DNA of 64,000 nucleotides from Chitinophaga pinensis (GTDB taxonomy: Bacteria; Bacteroidota; Bacteroidia; Chitinophagales; CAIOSU01), in NCBI GenBank assembly GCA_945901065.1, contig CAMDKI010000001.1:124001-188000 (forward strand), in the 5' to 3' direction. Position numbers and translations under genes: made by a program. Each line of letters opens with the position of its first letter. The first letter of the stretch is position 1. Positions 34,209 to 44,077 of the stretch are shown piece after piece. The notes under the pieces were generated by a model. That model saw nothing but the letters and a program-made list of their open reading frames with translations, did no database searches and was not told the origin of the DNA.

Positions 34209-36179
34209 ATGCAGCCCGAGCATAAGCCCTACATACCCGCCAGTACTATATTGCCCGAAATAACCGTTAAGGCCATCGTGTTGGCCATTGTGCTCTCAGC
34301 CATTTTGGGTGCTGCCAATGCCTACATGGGTCTTTTCTTGGGCATGACGGTTTCAGCATCCATACCAGCGGCGGTAATGTCCATGGCTATTTTGCGGATG
34401 TTTCGTTCTTCCAATATTTTGGAAAACAACGGCGTTCAAACGGCCGCATCTTCGGGCGAGGCACTGGCGGCGGGGGTTATTTTTACCTTGCCTGCGCTTA
34501 TCCTTATGCAATACTGGACAGAGTTTAACTACTGGGAAACCACGCTGATAGCTGGTTGCGGAGGCGTTTTGGGCGTGTTTTTTACCATTCCTTTGCGCAA
34601 TGCGCTAATTGTAAAGGAGCAACTCATGTTCCCCGAAGGATTGGCAACTGCAGAAGTGCTAAAGGCCGGTACCGAAGGCGGCAGCTTTATGAAGTATCTG
34701 CTGGTGGGTAGTGCTTTGGGTGGTGGCATCAAACTGTTTATTGAGGGCTTCAAGCTATGGCCGGGCACCTTCGAAGCCTCTGCACTTGTTAAGGGCAAAG
34801 GGTTTTTATATTTCGGCACCTACCTTACGCCGGCGGTTATGGCGGTGGGCTATATTGTCGGTCTCAATATTTCTTTATTAGTTATTTTGGGTGGGGCCAT
34901 TACTTGGTATGTGGGCATACCCACTCACATTGCTATTAATGGCGTACCCGAAGGTACCGAGCTAATGGACCATGCAGGTTGGCTGTATAAATACCAAATA
35001 CGCTATCTAGGTGTTGGCGCGATGATAGTAGGCGGTTTGTGGGCCATCATCAGCATACGCAAATCACTGTCTTCGGCGGTAAGGGAAGGCATTGCCGCAT
35101 TTAAGAAAGGTAAAGACCACCATTCCACCATCCTGCGTACCGAATACGATATGCCCATACAGTGGATTATGATTGGCATAGGAGTGTTAATTGTTCCTAT
35201 TTTCATCATCTATTGGCGGCAAATAGAAATGCTGCACATCAGCATTTTTATGACCATCCTTATGTTTATTGGCGGGTTTGTGTTTTCGGCGGTGGCCGGT
35301 TATATGGCGGGCTTGGTAGGTAGTTCCAACAACCCTATTTCGGGCGTTACCATTGCCACTATTTTATCTAGCGCGCTTATTTTGGCTGCTTTGTTGGGTA
35401 CCGATTCGCCCGTGGGAGCGGCATCGGCCATTATGATAGGAGCCGTGGTATGTTGCGCGGCAGCTATTGCCGGCGATAACATGCAGGATTTAAAGTCGGG
35501 CTATGAGTTGGGTGCAACGCCCAAGTACCAGCAATACATGCAGATAATAGGGGTGGTAACGGCTGCTTTTGTAATGGCACCGGTATTGAACTTATTGAAC
35601 AATGCCTACACCATAGGTTCAGACGACCTGCCCGCGCCACAATCTACCCTAATGATGAGCGTAGCGCAAGGGGTTTTTGGCGGCGAACTGCCCTGGGCCT
35701 ATATATATGGCGGCATGGGTATCGGTGTTGTTATCATTATTATCGATCAGCTACTGGCGCGCCGGGGTAGCAACTTCCGAATGCCGGTGCTAGCAGTGGC
35801 TGTGGGCATGTACTTGCCCATGTACTTGGATACGGCCATTTTCTTTGGAGGGTTGATTGCTTGGTTGGTCGACCGTTATTTCAAAAAGCAATCGTTGGTA
35901 ACCGCCGACCGCACCAATGCCAAACTCGATATGCCCAATGCCAATATCGACTTAGAAGTGCGCAAAGGCAATGCCGAGAAGGCAGGATTGTTGTTTGCGT
36001 CAGGATTGATTACTGGCGAAGCCCTTTTAGGGGTCGCGCTTGCTATTCCTTTTGGCATATCGGAGAAGAAGGATGATGCCCTAAAGCTCATCGACAATCC
36101 GTTGCCCGATTGGATTGGCTTTGGTATATTCCTAGCTTGCTGTTCAGGGCTTTATTATGCGGTGGTGAAGAGTAAGTAA
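34209..36179 (+). CDS. OPT-family oligopeptide/metal-chelate transporter
   Basis: This 656-residue polytopic inner-membrane protein fits the OPT superfamily: many hydrophobic helices, and early glycine/alanine-rich segments such as NAYMGLFLGMTVSASIPAAV and NNGVQTAASSGEALAAGV. Later segments include SSNNPISGVTIAT and AGDNMQDLKSGYELGATP, which are typical of the prokaryotic group. OPT proteins import oligopeptides or peptide-like metal chelates by proton symport. The start ATG 34209 is followed by a short cytoplasmic N-terminus. Confidence 0.9.
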   Translation: MQPEHKPYIPASTILPEITVKAIVLAIVLSAILGAANAYMGLFLGMTVSASIPAAVMSMAILRMFRSSNILENNGVQTAASSGEALAAGVIFTLPALILMQYWTEFNYWETTLIAGCGGVLGVFFTIPLRNALIVKEQLMFPEGLATAEVLKAGTEGGSFMKYLLVGSALGGGIKLFIEGFKLWPGTFEASALVKGKGFLYFGTYLTPAVMAVGYIVGLNISLLVILGGAITWYVGIPTHIAINGVPEGTELMDHAGWLYKYQIRYLGVGAMIVGGLWAIISIRKSLSSAVREGIAAFKKGKDHHSTILRTEYDMPIQWIMIGIGVLIVPIFIIYWRQIEMLHISIFMTILMFIGGFVFSAVAGYMAGLVGSSNNPISGVTIATILSSALILAALLGTDSPVGAASAIMIGAVVCCAAAIAGDNMQDLKSGYELGATPKYQQYMQIIGVVTAAFVMAPVLNLLNNAYTIGSDDLPAPQSTLMMSVAQGVFGGELPWAYIYGGMGIGVVIIIIDQLLARRGSNFRMPVLAVAVGMYLPMYLDTAIFFGGLIAWLVDRYFKKQSLVTADRTNAKLDMPNANIDLEVRKGNAEKAGLLFASGLITGEALLGVALAIPFGISEKKDDALKLIDNPLPDWIGFGIFLACCSGLYYAVVKSK

Positions 36180-36183
36180 CTTA

Positions 36184-36204
36184 GTTGCGAGTTGCGAGTT
36201 GTGG
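36184..36204. repeat. Heptamer array 3x7 bp (unit GTTGCGA) after the OPT gene
   Basis: Units GTTGCGA, GTTGCGA and GTTGTGG, starting 5 bp after the OPT stop codon. The array at 60457-60484 uses nearly the same unit after another gene. Confidence 0.75.
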
Positions 36205-36217
36205 TTTGTGTTTCGAA

Positions 36218-36341
36218 CATAGGGCGGTGCCCTATGCTGATAGTATTAAACCCCGTTGGGGTTGCCCGTAATCTGTGTTACCCGTAATATGTATTTCCCC
36301 AGCGGGGATAGATGAATAACACGGTCGACCCCAACGGGGTC
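36218..36341. repeat. Cluster of four perfect palindromes with 3-nt loops
   Basis: Stems with 3-nt loops: CATAGGGC-GGT-GCCCTATG (36218-36236), AACCCC-GTT-GGGGTT (36249-36263), CCCC-AGC-GGGG (36297-36307) and GACCCC-AAC-GGGGTC (36327-36341). They lie between convergent OPT and queG genes. The outer motif recurs inverted as GGCAACGCCCTAT near 36358. This is a REP-like composite that could act as a two-way terminator. Confidence 0.75.
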
Positions 36342-36396
36342 ACATAATGTTAGGATGAGGCAACGCCCTATCACATAATGCGGGTTTTTTTTCTTT

Positions 36397-37350
36397 TTAC
36401 AAGAGAGTTTCCAATTGTTCTCCCTGCAAAAACCTCAAATTCCGTTTCAACCCTTCAAATCCAGTGCGCTTCACAGGGCTGTGCTTAAATACTTTTTTAA
36501 ACACCTCCTCGGTCATTTCATGCCAGTCGCGGTTGGTCATGCCCATTAATTCTGGAGCAGGCAAAAAGGCTTGTTCCTGGTGCGGTTTGGCAAATCGGTT
36601 CCACGGGCATACCTCTTGGCAAATGTCGCAACCGAAGGCCCAATTTTCCATTTTGCCGGCAAATTCGTTGGGTATGGCATCGCGTAGCTCAATGGTAAGG
36701 TAAGATATACACTTGCTGGCGTTTACCTCGTATGGGGTAATGGCATCGGTAGGGCAGGCATCAATGCAGGCGGTGCAGGTGCCGCAGTGGTCGGTTACAG
36801 GGCCATCGTATTCTAGCTCCAAATCGCAAATTATTTCCGCCAGAAAGTAGTAGGAGCCTTTGCGTTTATTCAGTAGTAAGGTGTTTTTCCCTATCCAGCC
36901 CAATCCGCCTTTTTGGGCCCATTTACGCTCCATTACCGGCGCCGAATCTACAAACACGCGCCCATCCACTTCGCCTATCTCGGTGCGGATAAAGTGCATG
37001 AGATCTCTCAACTTATCTTTCAGCACAAAGTGATAGTCTTCGCCGTAGGCATAGCGAGCTATTTTTGGGGCAGTTTCGTCAATGGGTATAGTTACCGGAA
37101 AGTAATTGAACATCAACGAAATAACCGACTTGGCACCGGGCACCAGCAGGGTAGGGTCAAGGCGTTTGTCAAAGTGGTTTTCCATCCAATGCATCTGCCC
37201 TTGAAAACCTTTTTTGAGCCAGCTTTCCAATCGGGGTGCTTCCTCCTCCAAATAGCCTGCAGGTGCTATACCGATCTGCTCAAAACCAAGCCTTTGTGCT
37301 TCGGTTTTAATTTTGTAAGTATACTGCAACTTGCTTTCTGGTTTAAGCAT
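36397..37350 (-). CDS. queG: Epoxyqueuosine reductase
   Basis: This 317-residue cobalamin- and 4Fe-4S-dependent enzyme reduces epoxyqueuosine to queuosine in tRNA, the last step of that pathway. Two ferredoxin-type clusters are visible: [16 protein letters not shown] and [13 protein letters not shown]. The family segment [18 protein letters not shown] is also present. It lacks the C-terminal HEAT-repeat extension of the longer E. coli enzyme, which is usual in this phylum. A queD-folE pair that could supply early pathway steps is at 53.5 kb. Confidence 0.95.
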   Translation of the reverse strand: MLKPESKLQYTYKIKTEAQRLGFEQIGIAPAGYLEEEAPRLESWLKKGFQGQMHWMENHFDKRLDPTLLVPGAKSVISLMFNYFPVTIPIDETAPKIARYAYGEDYHFVLKDKLRDLMHFIRTEIGEVDGRVFVDSAPVMERKWAQKGGLGWIGKNTLLLNKRKGSYYFLAEIICDLELEYDGPVTDHCGTCTACIDACPTDAITPYEVNASKCISYLTIELRDAIPNEFAGKMENWAFGCDICQEVCPWNRFAKPHQEQAFLPAPELMGMTNRDWHEMTEEVFKKVFKHSPVKRTGFEGLKRNLRFLQGEQLETLL

Positions 37351-37452
37351 CTGTTAAGCGGTGGTTATTTATTAAAGAAATCTTAATTTAGGTAAACATT
37401 TACTCGACAAACCTGCTCTCAAACAGCTAATTTGGTGCTAAATATACAAATC

Positions 37453-38418
37453 GTGCAGAAGCTGGTTCTCTTTCTCCTCACTTTCTTGCTTTGCTTCTTT
37501 TCAATTAGCAGCCGTGCACAAGCATTGGTTGTTGATGCTGACACTGCTATAACAAGCTACCAGCCGCAGCTTAAGGTATTATCTTGGAATATTTATTTAT
37601 TGCCTCGCCTTATCCGTAAGGTGGGCCAAATGGAGCGTTCCAAAATTATTGCCGAGAGATTGGTTGCGGCCGATTATGATGTTATCGTTTTTCAAGAGGC
37701 TTTTGATAAAAAAGCGCGTACCGCACTTTGGGACGTTTTAAAGGAGGTGTATCCATATGCAATTGGCCCGGTTAATGAAAATGTTAAAAAAGCAATGACG
37801 GTAACCAATGGAGGCGTGTGGATTGTAAGTAAGCACCCACTGACCCAAATTGGCGAAATAATGTTTAATGATTGCAAAGGATTTGATTGCGCAAGCCGCA
37901 AGGGTGCCTTGATGGTGGAAGTGCAAAAACATGGCATCACTTACCAAGTTGTTGGCACCCACATGCAGGCCGACGATTCGCCGAAGAGGGAAGATATTCG
38001 CAATAAGCAGTTGATGCAGATAAAAACCGAATTGGTTGATGTGTATCATGCGGATGGTAAACCTCAGTTACTTTGTGGCGATTTCAACATCCATAAACGC
38101 GACCTAAAGCATTATAATCAAATGTTGGTTACTTTGTCTGCCAACGCCGATAATGTTTGTTCGCCAGATTTGATTGAAGATAACCCAGGCGTATCTGAAG
38201 ATGTATATACTTACGACTGCAATAGCAACGATTTGGTTGAGTACGAAGAATCGACTACACTCGATTATATTTTGGTAAAGAGCAACAACATTTCTTTCTC
38301 ATCTATCCGCCGCAAGGTAACTACCTTTATAGGGAGTTGGACTAGCAAAAAGCTCAAAAACCGCAATAACCTAAGCGACCACCACGCAGTAGAAATTGTA
38401 TTGGTGCCAGGTATTTAG
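37453..38418 (+). CDS. Secreted sphingomyelinase-like endonuclease/exonuclease/phosphatase protein
   Basis: This EEP-fold hydrolase has a signal peptide (QKLVLFLLTFLLCFFSISSRAQA). There is no ATG at the 5' end: candidates are GTG 37453 (chosen, directly before the signal peptide), GTG 37435 and TTG 37432. Motifs run LSWNIYLLP, VIVFQEAFD (metal-binding Glu), VGTHMQADD, LLCGDFNIH, LDYILV and SDHHAVEI. The pair CKGFDCASRKG and THMQADD resembles bacterial sphingomyelinase C more than nucleases. It would cleave phosphodiesters outside the cytoplasm; lipid or nucleic-acid substrate remains open. No T9SS domain is present, so it is periplasmic or Sec-exported only. Confidence 0.85.
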   Translation: MQKLVLFLLTFLLCFFSISSRAQALVVDADTAITSYQPQLKVLSWNIYLLPRLIRKVGQMERSKIIAERLVAADYDVIVFQEAFDKKARTALWDVLKEVYPYAIGPVNENVKKAMTVTNGGVWIVSKHPLTQIGEIMFNDCKGFDCASRKGALMVEVQKHGITYQVVGTHMQADDSPKREDIRNKQLMQIKTELVDVYHADGKPQLLCGDFNIHKRDLKHYNQMLVTLSANADNVCSPDLIEDNPGVSEDVYTYDCNSNDLVEYEESTTLDYILVKSNNISFSSIRRKVTTFIGSWTSKKLKNRNNLSDHHAVEIVLVPGI

Positions 38419-38537
38419 TTGTTGGTTTACTGGTTGATGTGCTAATCGGTTTTTAGTGTGCTAAATCCTTACAACGTTCTATATTGATTGATTTTTATTG
38501 TAAGGGGGTGCTACCCACTGGGCTATTCTGAAAGTTC

Positions 38538-38545
38538 TACCTTTG
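38538..38545 (+). promoter_or_regulatory. -7 box TACCTTTG for the SDR gene
   Basis: Perfect match to the Bacteroidota -7 consensus TAnnTTTG, 28 bp before the ATG at 38574. I see no clear -33 TTG. Confidence 0.65.
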
Positions 38546-38573
38546 TCCAACATCATTTTCAAAAAGATACAAA

Positions 38574-39272
38574 ATGGACATTACCAAAGCAAAAGTATTG
38601 ATTACGGGCGGAAGCTCGGGTATAGGTTATGATACCGCAAAGCTATTGCATGAGCAAGGTGCCCAAGTAGTTATCTGTGGCCGTCATGAAGAAACCATAC
38701 AACAGGCAGCCAGGGAGTTGGGTGTAATTGGCTTTAAAGCTGATGTAGCTAACGAAGCTGATGTGGAACAATTGTTTGAGTTTGCCATTAAGAGCATGGA
38801 CGGGTTAAATGTTTTGGTCAATAATGCCGGCATAGGGTATTTTGCGCCATTAACCGAAACTGCTGTAGCCGATTTTACAAAGATTTGGGAAGTAAACGTA
38901 AAAGGCGCTTTCCTTTGTGGCAAGCATGCAGCTAAGCATTTTGCGGCCCAGCAAACAGGTAATATTATCAATATATCCTCAACTGCAGGTTCCAAGGGCT
39001 TTGCTAATGGCTCGGCCTATGTGGCTAGCAAATTTGCCCTTTCGGGCCTTACTGAATGCTGGCGCATGGAGTTGCGAAAGCACAATGTGCGCGTAATGCA
39101 AGTAAACCCTAGTGAGGTAATCACCGACTTTGGCAACAAGCTAGGCAATACACCCAAGGATGTGGAGCGAAAATTGAAGCCTTCTGAAATATCTCATGTT
39201 ATTGCCAGTATGTTATCAATGAACGATGTGGGCTTTATTACTGATGCCACGGTTTGGGCTACTAACCCTTAA
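38574..39272 (+). CDS. Short-chain dehydrogenase/reductase (3-oxoacyl-ACP reductase-like)
   Basis: This 232-residue classical SDR has the cofactor motif TGGSSGIG (residues 11-18), NNAGIG, the catalytic serine region NISSTAGSKG, and Y-x-x-x-K in YVASKFALSG. The CGRHEE segment after the second strand favours NADP(H). The C-terminal half is close to FabG-like reductases, but the gene stands alone and the substrate is unknown. Confidence 0.9.
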   Translation: MDITKAKVLITGGSSGIGYDTAKLLHEQGAQVVICGRHEETIQQAARELGVIGFKADVANEADVEQLFEFAIKSMDGLNVLVNNAGIGYFAPLTETAVADFTKIWEVNVKGAFLCGKHAAKHFAAQQTGNIINISSTAGSKGFANGSAYVASKFALSGLTECWRMELRKHNVRVMQVNPSEVITDFGNKLGNTPKDVERKLKPSEISHVIASMLSMNDVGFITDATVWATNP

Positions 39273-39375
39273 TTGGTACATTAATTGTTAAAATGTATGT
39301 AGCTGAGCGCAAAACGCAACTTGAAGTTCATGTTAAGTCTTGTGTTTTGGGTCTAGCATCTTGTATGTAAAATGG

Positions 39376-39383
39376 TATCTTTG
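39376..39383 (+). promoter_or_regulatory. -7 box TATCTTTG for the EEP gene
   Basis: Perfect TAnnTTTG box 26 bp before ATG 39410. Confidence 0.65.
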
Positions 39384-39409
39384 CCGCACTTAACTATTTG
39401 CTTTTCATT

Positions 39410-40465
39410 ATGATGCGTTTTTTCCGTTTACAGTTAATGTTGGTGGTGTTTTTGGCAGTTGCTGCCAATGGTTTTGCCCAAGAAAAGCAATATAAAGTTG
39501 CGGCTATGGGCTTTTACAACCTCGAAAACCTATTCGATACGTTTGATGATACCCTAAAGAACGACGAGGATTTCCTGCCCGAGGGTGCTTATCACTATAC
39601 AAACGAGGTGTATCAGGATAAATTGGGAAAACTATCGGGCGTAATAGCAAGTCTAGCCACCGATATGACCCCCGATGGCGTGGCCATATTGGGCGTAGCA
39701 GAGGTAGAAAACAGGTTCGTGTTGGAAGAATTAGTAAAAACTCCAGCGCTTGCAAAGCGTGGCTATAAGGTTGTGCATCACGATTCGCCAGATAGAAGGG
39801 GCGTTGATGTAGGATTGCTATACAATCCGAAATATTTTACGGTTTTGGGTAGTAAGCCATTGTATGTTCAAATGCCCATTGGCGAAGATGGTGACACCAG
39901 CTTTACGCGCGACATATTGTGGGTTTGGGGCCTTTTTGACGGAGAGCCACTGCATGTTTTTGTAAATCACTGGCCGAGTAGAAGGGGGGGAGAGGCTGAA
40001 TCGTCGCCATTGCGTGAAAATGCAGCGGCCGTTTGCCGGAAGGTTGTAGATAGTTTGTTGCTGGCCGACCCGAATGTAAAAATATTGGCCATGGGCGATT
40101 TGAACGATGACCCTACCAACAACAGCGTAAATAAAGTGATGCAGGCCAAGGGGAAACAGGATAAGCTTAAAGACGGCGAAATGTACAATCCGTTTTATGA
40201 TTTTTACAAAAAGGGCATCGGCACTTTGGCCTGGAACGATAGCTGGAATTTATTCGATCAGATATTATTGACGCAAGGCTTGTTGAAGCAAGATAACAGT
40301 GGTTTCCGTTATCTCCGAAATGAGGTTTTCAATAAACCATATCTAACCCAACAAACTGGCCATTTTAAAGGTTATCCGCACCGCACATACGTTGGCGGGG
40401 TTTACCAAGGCGGCTATAGCGATCACTTTCCGGTATACATTTATTTGGTTAAAGAGGTTAAGTAA
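39410..40465 (+). CDS. Secreted endonuclease/exonuclease/phosphatase family protein
   Basis: This protein of about 350 residues has a signal peptide (MMRFFRLQLMLVVFLAVAANGFAQ). The start is ATG 39410 or 39413; an upstream TTG at 39398 is rejected because it lies before the hydrophobic segment and after the promoter. EEP motifs: GFYNLENLFDT, ILGVAEVENR (metal Glu), HHDSPDRRGVDVGLLY, VNHWPSRRGG, MGDLNDDPTN and YSDHFPVY. This subgroup is common in Bacteroidota and is predicted to hydrolyse phosphodiesters, probably extracellular DNA or nucleotides. It begins a run with endonuclease I and a lamin-tail/OB protein. Confidence 0.88.
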   Translation: MMRFFRLQLMLVVFLAVAANGFAQEKQYKVAAMGFYNLENLFDTFDDTLKNDEDFLPEGAYHYTNEVYQDKLGKLSGVIASLATDMTPDGVAILGVAEVENRFVLEELVKTPALAKRGYKVVHHDSPDRRGVDVGLLYNPKYFTVLGSKPLYVQMPIGEDGDTSFTRDILWVWGLFDGEPLHVFVNHWPSRRGGEAESSPLRENAAAVCRKVVDSLLLADPNVKILAMGDLNDDPTNNSVNKVMQAKGKQDKLKDGEMYNPFYDFYKKGIGTLAWNDSWNLFDQILLTQGLLKQDNSGFRYLRNEVFNKPYLTQQTGHFKGYPHRTYVGGVYQGGYSDHFPVYIYLVKEVK

Positions 40466-40561
40466 CTATTGGGCTAACGCCTTGGTGTTCAGCTAATTTC
40501 TTAAATTCACATAGAGTGCCTAGTTTCGCACGCCTTTTATTTATCTATTTATTGTTACCCG

Positions 40562-42010
40562 ATGTTCCGATTTTTACTTTCTGCGAGTTTGAGTTTTCTG
40601 ATGATGAGTGCTTTTGCACAGTTAGCCTCGGAACCAACCGCCCAACCTACCAACCTAAGAAAAGACAGCTACGATAAGGCCTGGACCTTTGATGTAAAAT
40701 TTGACCCAGCAGCAGCCGATGGTTATTTGGTGCTTCGCAGTACTCAACCGATAGTGGCTTCGCCATTGGATGGCGTTGCCTACACAAAGGGCGAAGGTTT
40801 GGGCAATGCTAAAGTGTTTTCACTGGGTGCTTCATCGGTAGTTCGCGTTAAAGAGGCGGTTGCCGGTACCGATTACTACTTTGCTGTATATGCCTACAAT
40901 ATAACCAGTACTACGGTTTCTACTATCAATTACTTACAAGCCGACCCACTTACTGCAACCATTCGTAGTGCCGATAATAATTATGGCAACTACTATGGCG
41001 CTATCGATTTTGCAAGCAGCAATGTAATTGTCGACTTGAAAAATCTTATCAATCCGCACACCAAGGTGGAGTATGCCGATTTTACCAGCACCATAGTGAG
41101 AGAGTTTCATGAGCGCGATACCAGCAATAACCGGAAGGTAATAAACTGTCAGTACAGCAATGAGTATGTGTTGTATAGTGGCAATTTTGGCTTGGGAACT
41201 TACGGTTATAGCCGCGAGCACCGTATGGCCTTTTCGTGGATAAACTTTAGTGGTATACAACGTACTGATTTTGAGCTGACCCCCGAGGGATGCGATATAC
41301 ATGCACTAGAGTTGGTGAACAATGACGTAAACTTTGAACGTTCCAACTATCCATTCAACGATGTGGTTACCTCTGTTTATACCTATATTGCTTTTAAGCA
41401 AGGTAAGGACAGCCGTAATAAAGATGCCGCTGAGGTTTGGGGGCCGAGAAAAGGTGACGTAGCAAGGGCACTGTTCTATATGATGGTATGTTATAATGGA
41501 AAGTATGGCAGAAATTGGGGTCTAAGCAGCCTGCTAAGCGATGCCGACTACCAAGATTTGCAGAAGCTGATTGATATGCATTACGCCGACTTGCCAGATG
41601 CTTTTGAGAAGGCCCGCCATGAGTATGTATATAGCAAGCAAGGCAACCGAAACCCGTTTATCGATTTTCCGAATTTGGTTGATTGTATTGATTTTACCGA
41701 CTTAACCCTAAAAGGCAATTGTAGCCAATACGTTGGGGTTACACAAATACAGCAGCAAACCAAGTTTATGCTTTACCCGCAGCCTGCATCCGATTTACTT
41801 AATATCTCTTTTGATGCGCCAGTTGCCGAAATGGCCGAGCTAACCATTTTTGATTTGAGCGGAAAGTTGGTAACCACTGCTATGGTAAATATAGAGTCTG
41901 GCGCTCAAAATGTGCAGTTGAGTACTTTTGATTTGGTGCCGGGCTATTATTTGTTCTCGCTGCAAGGCAACGAGATAAGTGCACGAGGCCGGTTTACGGT
42001 TGCTAAATAA
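40562..42010 (+). CDS. Secreted endonuclease I family nuclease with type A T9SS sorting domain
   Basis: This 482-residue protein has a signal peptide (MFRFLLSASLSFLMMSAFAQ) and a fibronectin-like N-terminal domain (to about residue 135). The endonuclease I domain follows: YSREHRMAFSW, EGCDIHALELVNNDVNFERSNYPF, KGDVARALFYMMVCY and KQGNRNPFIDFP. The last 75 residues are a type A sorting domain (YPQPASDLLNI, IFDLSGKLV, PGYYLFSLQ). It is predicted to cut DNA or RNA outside the cell. An imperfect -7 box TAGTTTCG lies at 40521-40528. It is 96 bp downstream of the EEP gene. Confidence 0.92.
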   Translation: MFRFLLSASLSFLMMSAFAQLASEPTAQPTNLRKDSYDKAWTFDVKFDPAAADGYLVLRSTQPIVASPLDGVAYTKGEGLGNAKVFSLGASSVVRVKEAVAGTDYYFAVYAYNITSTTVSTINYLQADPLTATIRSADNNYGNYYGAIDFASSNVIVDLKNLINPHTKVEYADFTSTIVREFHERDTSNNRKVINCQYSNEYVLYSGNFGLGTYGYSREHRMAFSWINFSGIQRTDFELTPEGCDIHALELVNNDVNFERSNYPFNDVVTSVYTYIAFKQGKDSRNKDAAEVWGPRKGDVARALFYMMVCYNGKYGRNWGLSSLLSDADYQDLQKLIDMHYADLPDAFEKARHEYVYSKQGNRNPFIDFPNLVDCIDFTDLTLKGNCSQYVGVTQIQQQTKFMLYPQPASDLLNISFDAPVAEMAELTIFDLSGKLVTTAMVNIESGAQNVQLSTFDLVPGYYLFSLQGNEISARGRFTVAK

Positions 42011-42093
42011 CACTGTGGCGTGATTAATTAGCAGTGCTCATGGGCTAACAATTCATTAACATGTAGGCCATGCTATTTTAGTGTTAAAACTTT

Positions 42094-42101
42094 TACCTTT
42101 G
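42094..42101 (+). promoter_or_regulatory. -7 box TACCTTTG for the lamin-tail/OB-fold gene
   Basis: Perfect TAnnTTTG box 30 bp before ATG 42132. Confidence 0.6.
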
Positions 42102-42131
42102 CATTATTATTTAACATAGACCAATTACCAG

Positions 42132-43916
42132 ATGAAAAATTTTACACTGACCATCTCTACCTTGTTGCTAGCCACGGGCCTTTGGGCGCAGCCATGCAGC
42201 AACCTCTTTTTCTCAGAGTATATTGAAGGTACAAGCTTCAACAAGGCTGTAGAAATTTATAACCCAACCGGCGCTGCTATCAACCTTTCAAACTACCGTG
42301 TTATTTTAAAAGGCTTTAACGGCACAGGTGCTGCATTTACACCAGAAACATTGAGCTTGTCGGGCAGTTTGGCTTCGGGCGATGTTTATGTTTTGGCTAA
42401 CATTGATGCCGATGCAGCTATTTTGGCCGTTGCCGATCGCACCGATTCTATTGTTAACTTCAATGGTAATGACGCATTTGCTCTTTACGACGTTGCCTTG
42501 GGTCAAGTTATTGATGCTGTTGGTGATTATGCTGCTGCAACTAACCCAGCCAATGGCGAATGGATAGTAGGTACTGGTAGCACCAAAGATAAAACCTTGT
42601 TGCGTAAAACAACCGTTCAAGCTGGAACTGCTAACTGGGTTACTGGTGCTACACAGTGGGATGTATTGCCAAGCAATACTTTCAGCAACATTGGTATCTA
42701 TTGTGGTTCATGTGTATCGTCTACCGATACCAGCGTAGCTTTTGTGTCTACTGCAAGCACCATTAATGATAATGCTGCTAATACTAACGTAGGATTGGCG
42801 CTTAGCCTTTGCGTTAGCGCATCAACCTTTTCGGTTGATGTAGTATTGAAAAGTGGCGATGCTGCTTTGGTAAATAACTATACCACTCAATCGGTATCAT
42901 TTGCAAGTGTTGTTACTGGCACTTTGCCGCTAACTATCACAACTGCCGCCCTTGCCTCTCCGCAAACTTTGGTGTTTGCCCTGCGCAACCCTTCAAATGG
43001 TCTGGATTTGGATGCTGACAGTTTGTTTACGCTTACTATTAGGCCTACCCCAACTGCACAAGTTTATACTATTGCTCAGGTTCGTGGTAACAATACCGAT
43101 GGCTTGCCCGATTCATTGGGTGTTGTGTGTGTGTTGCGTGGCACCGTATTGGGTGTAAACTTGCGCACTGCTGGTGTAAATTTTACTATCAACGACGGAA
43201 CTGCAGGTATTGGCGTATTCTCTCCAACAGATGACTTTGGCTATACTGTAAACGAAGGTGACTCAATTGAAGTTACTGGCGAAGTGAGCCACTTTAACGG
43301 CTTGGCTCAAATGTCGTTCGTTACTGATATTACTGTATTGGGTACTGGCAATGTTCCTGCGCCAGTGGTAGTAGTTGATTTAAACGAAGATACTGAAGGT
43401 GAGTTGATTCAGCTAAACGGCTACCGCGCCTTTGGTCAGCCAACTGGTAACAACCCACTTACTTATGACATTACCAACGGAAATGATACTACCGAAATGG
43501 TTGTGTACGCAAGCACTGGTATTTCTACCACCATTCCGGCTACCTTTAATGTAATTGGTATTGGCCGTCAGTTTGATGCTGGTGGTGGTACACCAGTTCG
43601 TTATACTCGTTTTTACCAAATTGGCCCACGCAAACAATCTGATATCTCTCCTGTAGGTATCGAAGAAGTTTACAGCGGTGTATTGGCAGTTTACCCTAAC
43701 CCTGCCAACAATGTAGTGAACATTACATTGGAAGCCAATACCCAAACCGAATCGGTTAAGGTATTTGACTTTACCGGTCGTTTAGTATTGGAGCAATTGG
43801 TTAATAATGGTGCTGCATCTATCAAAATGGATATCAGCAGCTTGAGCAATGGCTTGTATGTAGTGCAAGTAGCTACTGCCAAAGGCATCAGCAGCCACAA
43901 AGTGGTTAAGCAATAA
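42132..43916 (+). CDS. Secreted lamin-tail / OB-fold protein with type A T9SS sorting domain
   Basis: This 594-residue protein has a signal peptide (MKNFTLTISTLLLATGLWAQ). A lamin-tail domain covers about residues 22-190 (LFFSEYIEGTSFNKAVEIYNPT, VYVLANIDADA, DAFALYD, WIVGTGSTKDKTLLRK). Residues about 320-430 form an OB-fold of the type found in extracellular nucleases (VLRGTVLGVN, FTINDGTAGIGVF, YTVNEGDSIEVTGEV). The type A sorting domain (VYPNPANNVVNI, VFDFTGRLV, LSNGLYVVQV) ends the protein. Lamin-tail plus OB-fold usually accompany an EEP catalytic domain in ExeM-like DNases. Here the catalytic domain is absent but a separate EEP protein is coded two genes upstream. DNA or surface binding is likely. 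Confidence 0.88.
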   Translation: MKNFTLTISTLLLATGLWAQPCSNLFFSEYIEGTSFNKAVEIYNPTGAAINLSNYRVILKGFNGTGAAFTPETLSLSGSLASGDVYVLANIDADAAILAVADRTDSIVNFNGNDAFALYDVALGQVIDAVGDYAAATNPANGEWIVGTGSTKDKTLLRKTTVQAGTANWVTGATQWDVLPSNTFSNIGIYCGSCVSSTDTSVAFVSTASTINDNAANTNVGLALSLCVSASTFSVDVVLKSGDAALVNNYTTQSVSFASVVTGTLPLTITTAALASPQTLVFALRNPSNGLDLDADSLFTLTIRPTPTAQVYTIAQVRGNNTDGLPDSLGVVCVLRGTVLGVNLRTAGVNFTINDGTAGIGVFSPTDDFGYTVNEGDSIEVTGEVSHFNGLAQMSFVTDITVLGTGNVPAPVVVVDLNEDTEGELIQLNGYRAFGQPTGNNPLTYDITNGNDTTEMVVYASTGISTTIPATFNVIGIGRQFDAGGGTPVRYTRFYQIGPRKQSDISPVGIEEVYSGVLAVYPNPANNVVNITLEANTQTESVKVFDFTGRLVLEQLVNNGAASIKMDISSLSNGLYVVQVATAKGISSHKVVKQ

Positions 43917-43946
43917 GCAATAAGTTTTACAGAATTGATATAATTG

Positions 43947-43979
43947 GCAGCCATCCTGAAAAGGATGGCTGCTTTTTTT
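43947..43979 (+). terminator. Rho-independent terminator of the lamin-tail gene
   Basis: Perfect 10-bp stem (GCAGCCATCC / GGATGGCTGC), 6-nt loop, then seven T, 30 bp after the stop codon. Confidence 0.95.
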
Positions 43980-44077
43980 GTTGTATGGCAACATTCTTCT
44001 TTTTGCTATATTTTCACCATTAAATTACTTTATAGTAACTTGCCCTTTAGTTGATGCCCATTATTTAAAAGCAAAGT

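Noticed and set aside
38499..38545. Complete -33/-7 promoter for the SDR gene
   Set aside because: The nearest TTG is too far from the -7 box; only the -7 element is supported.
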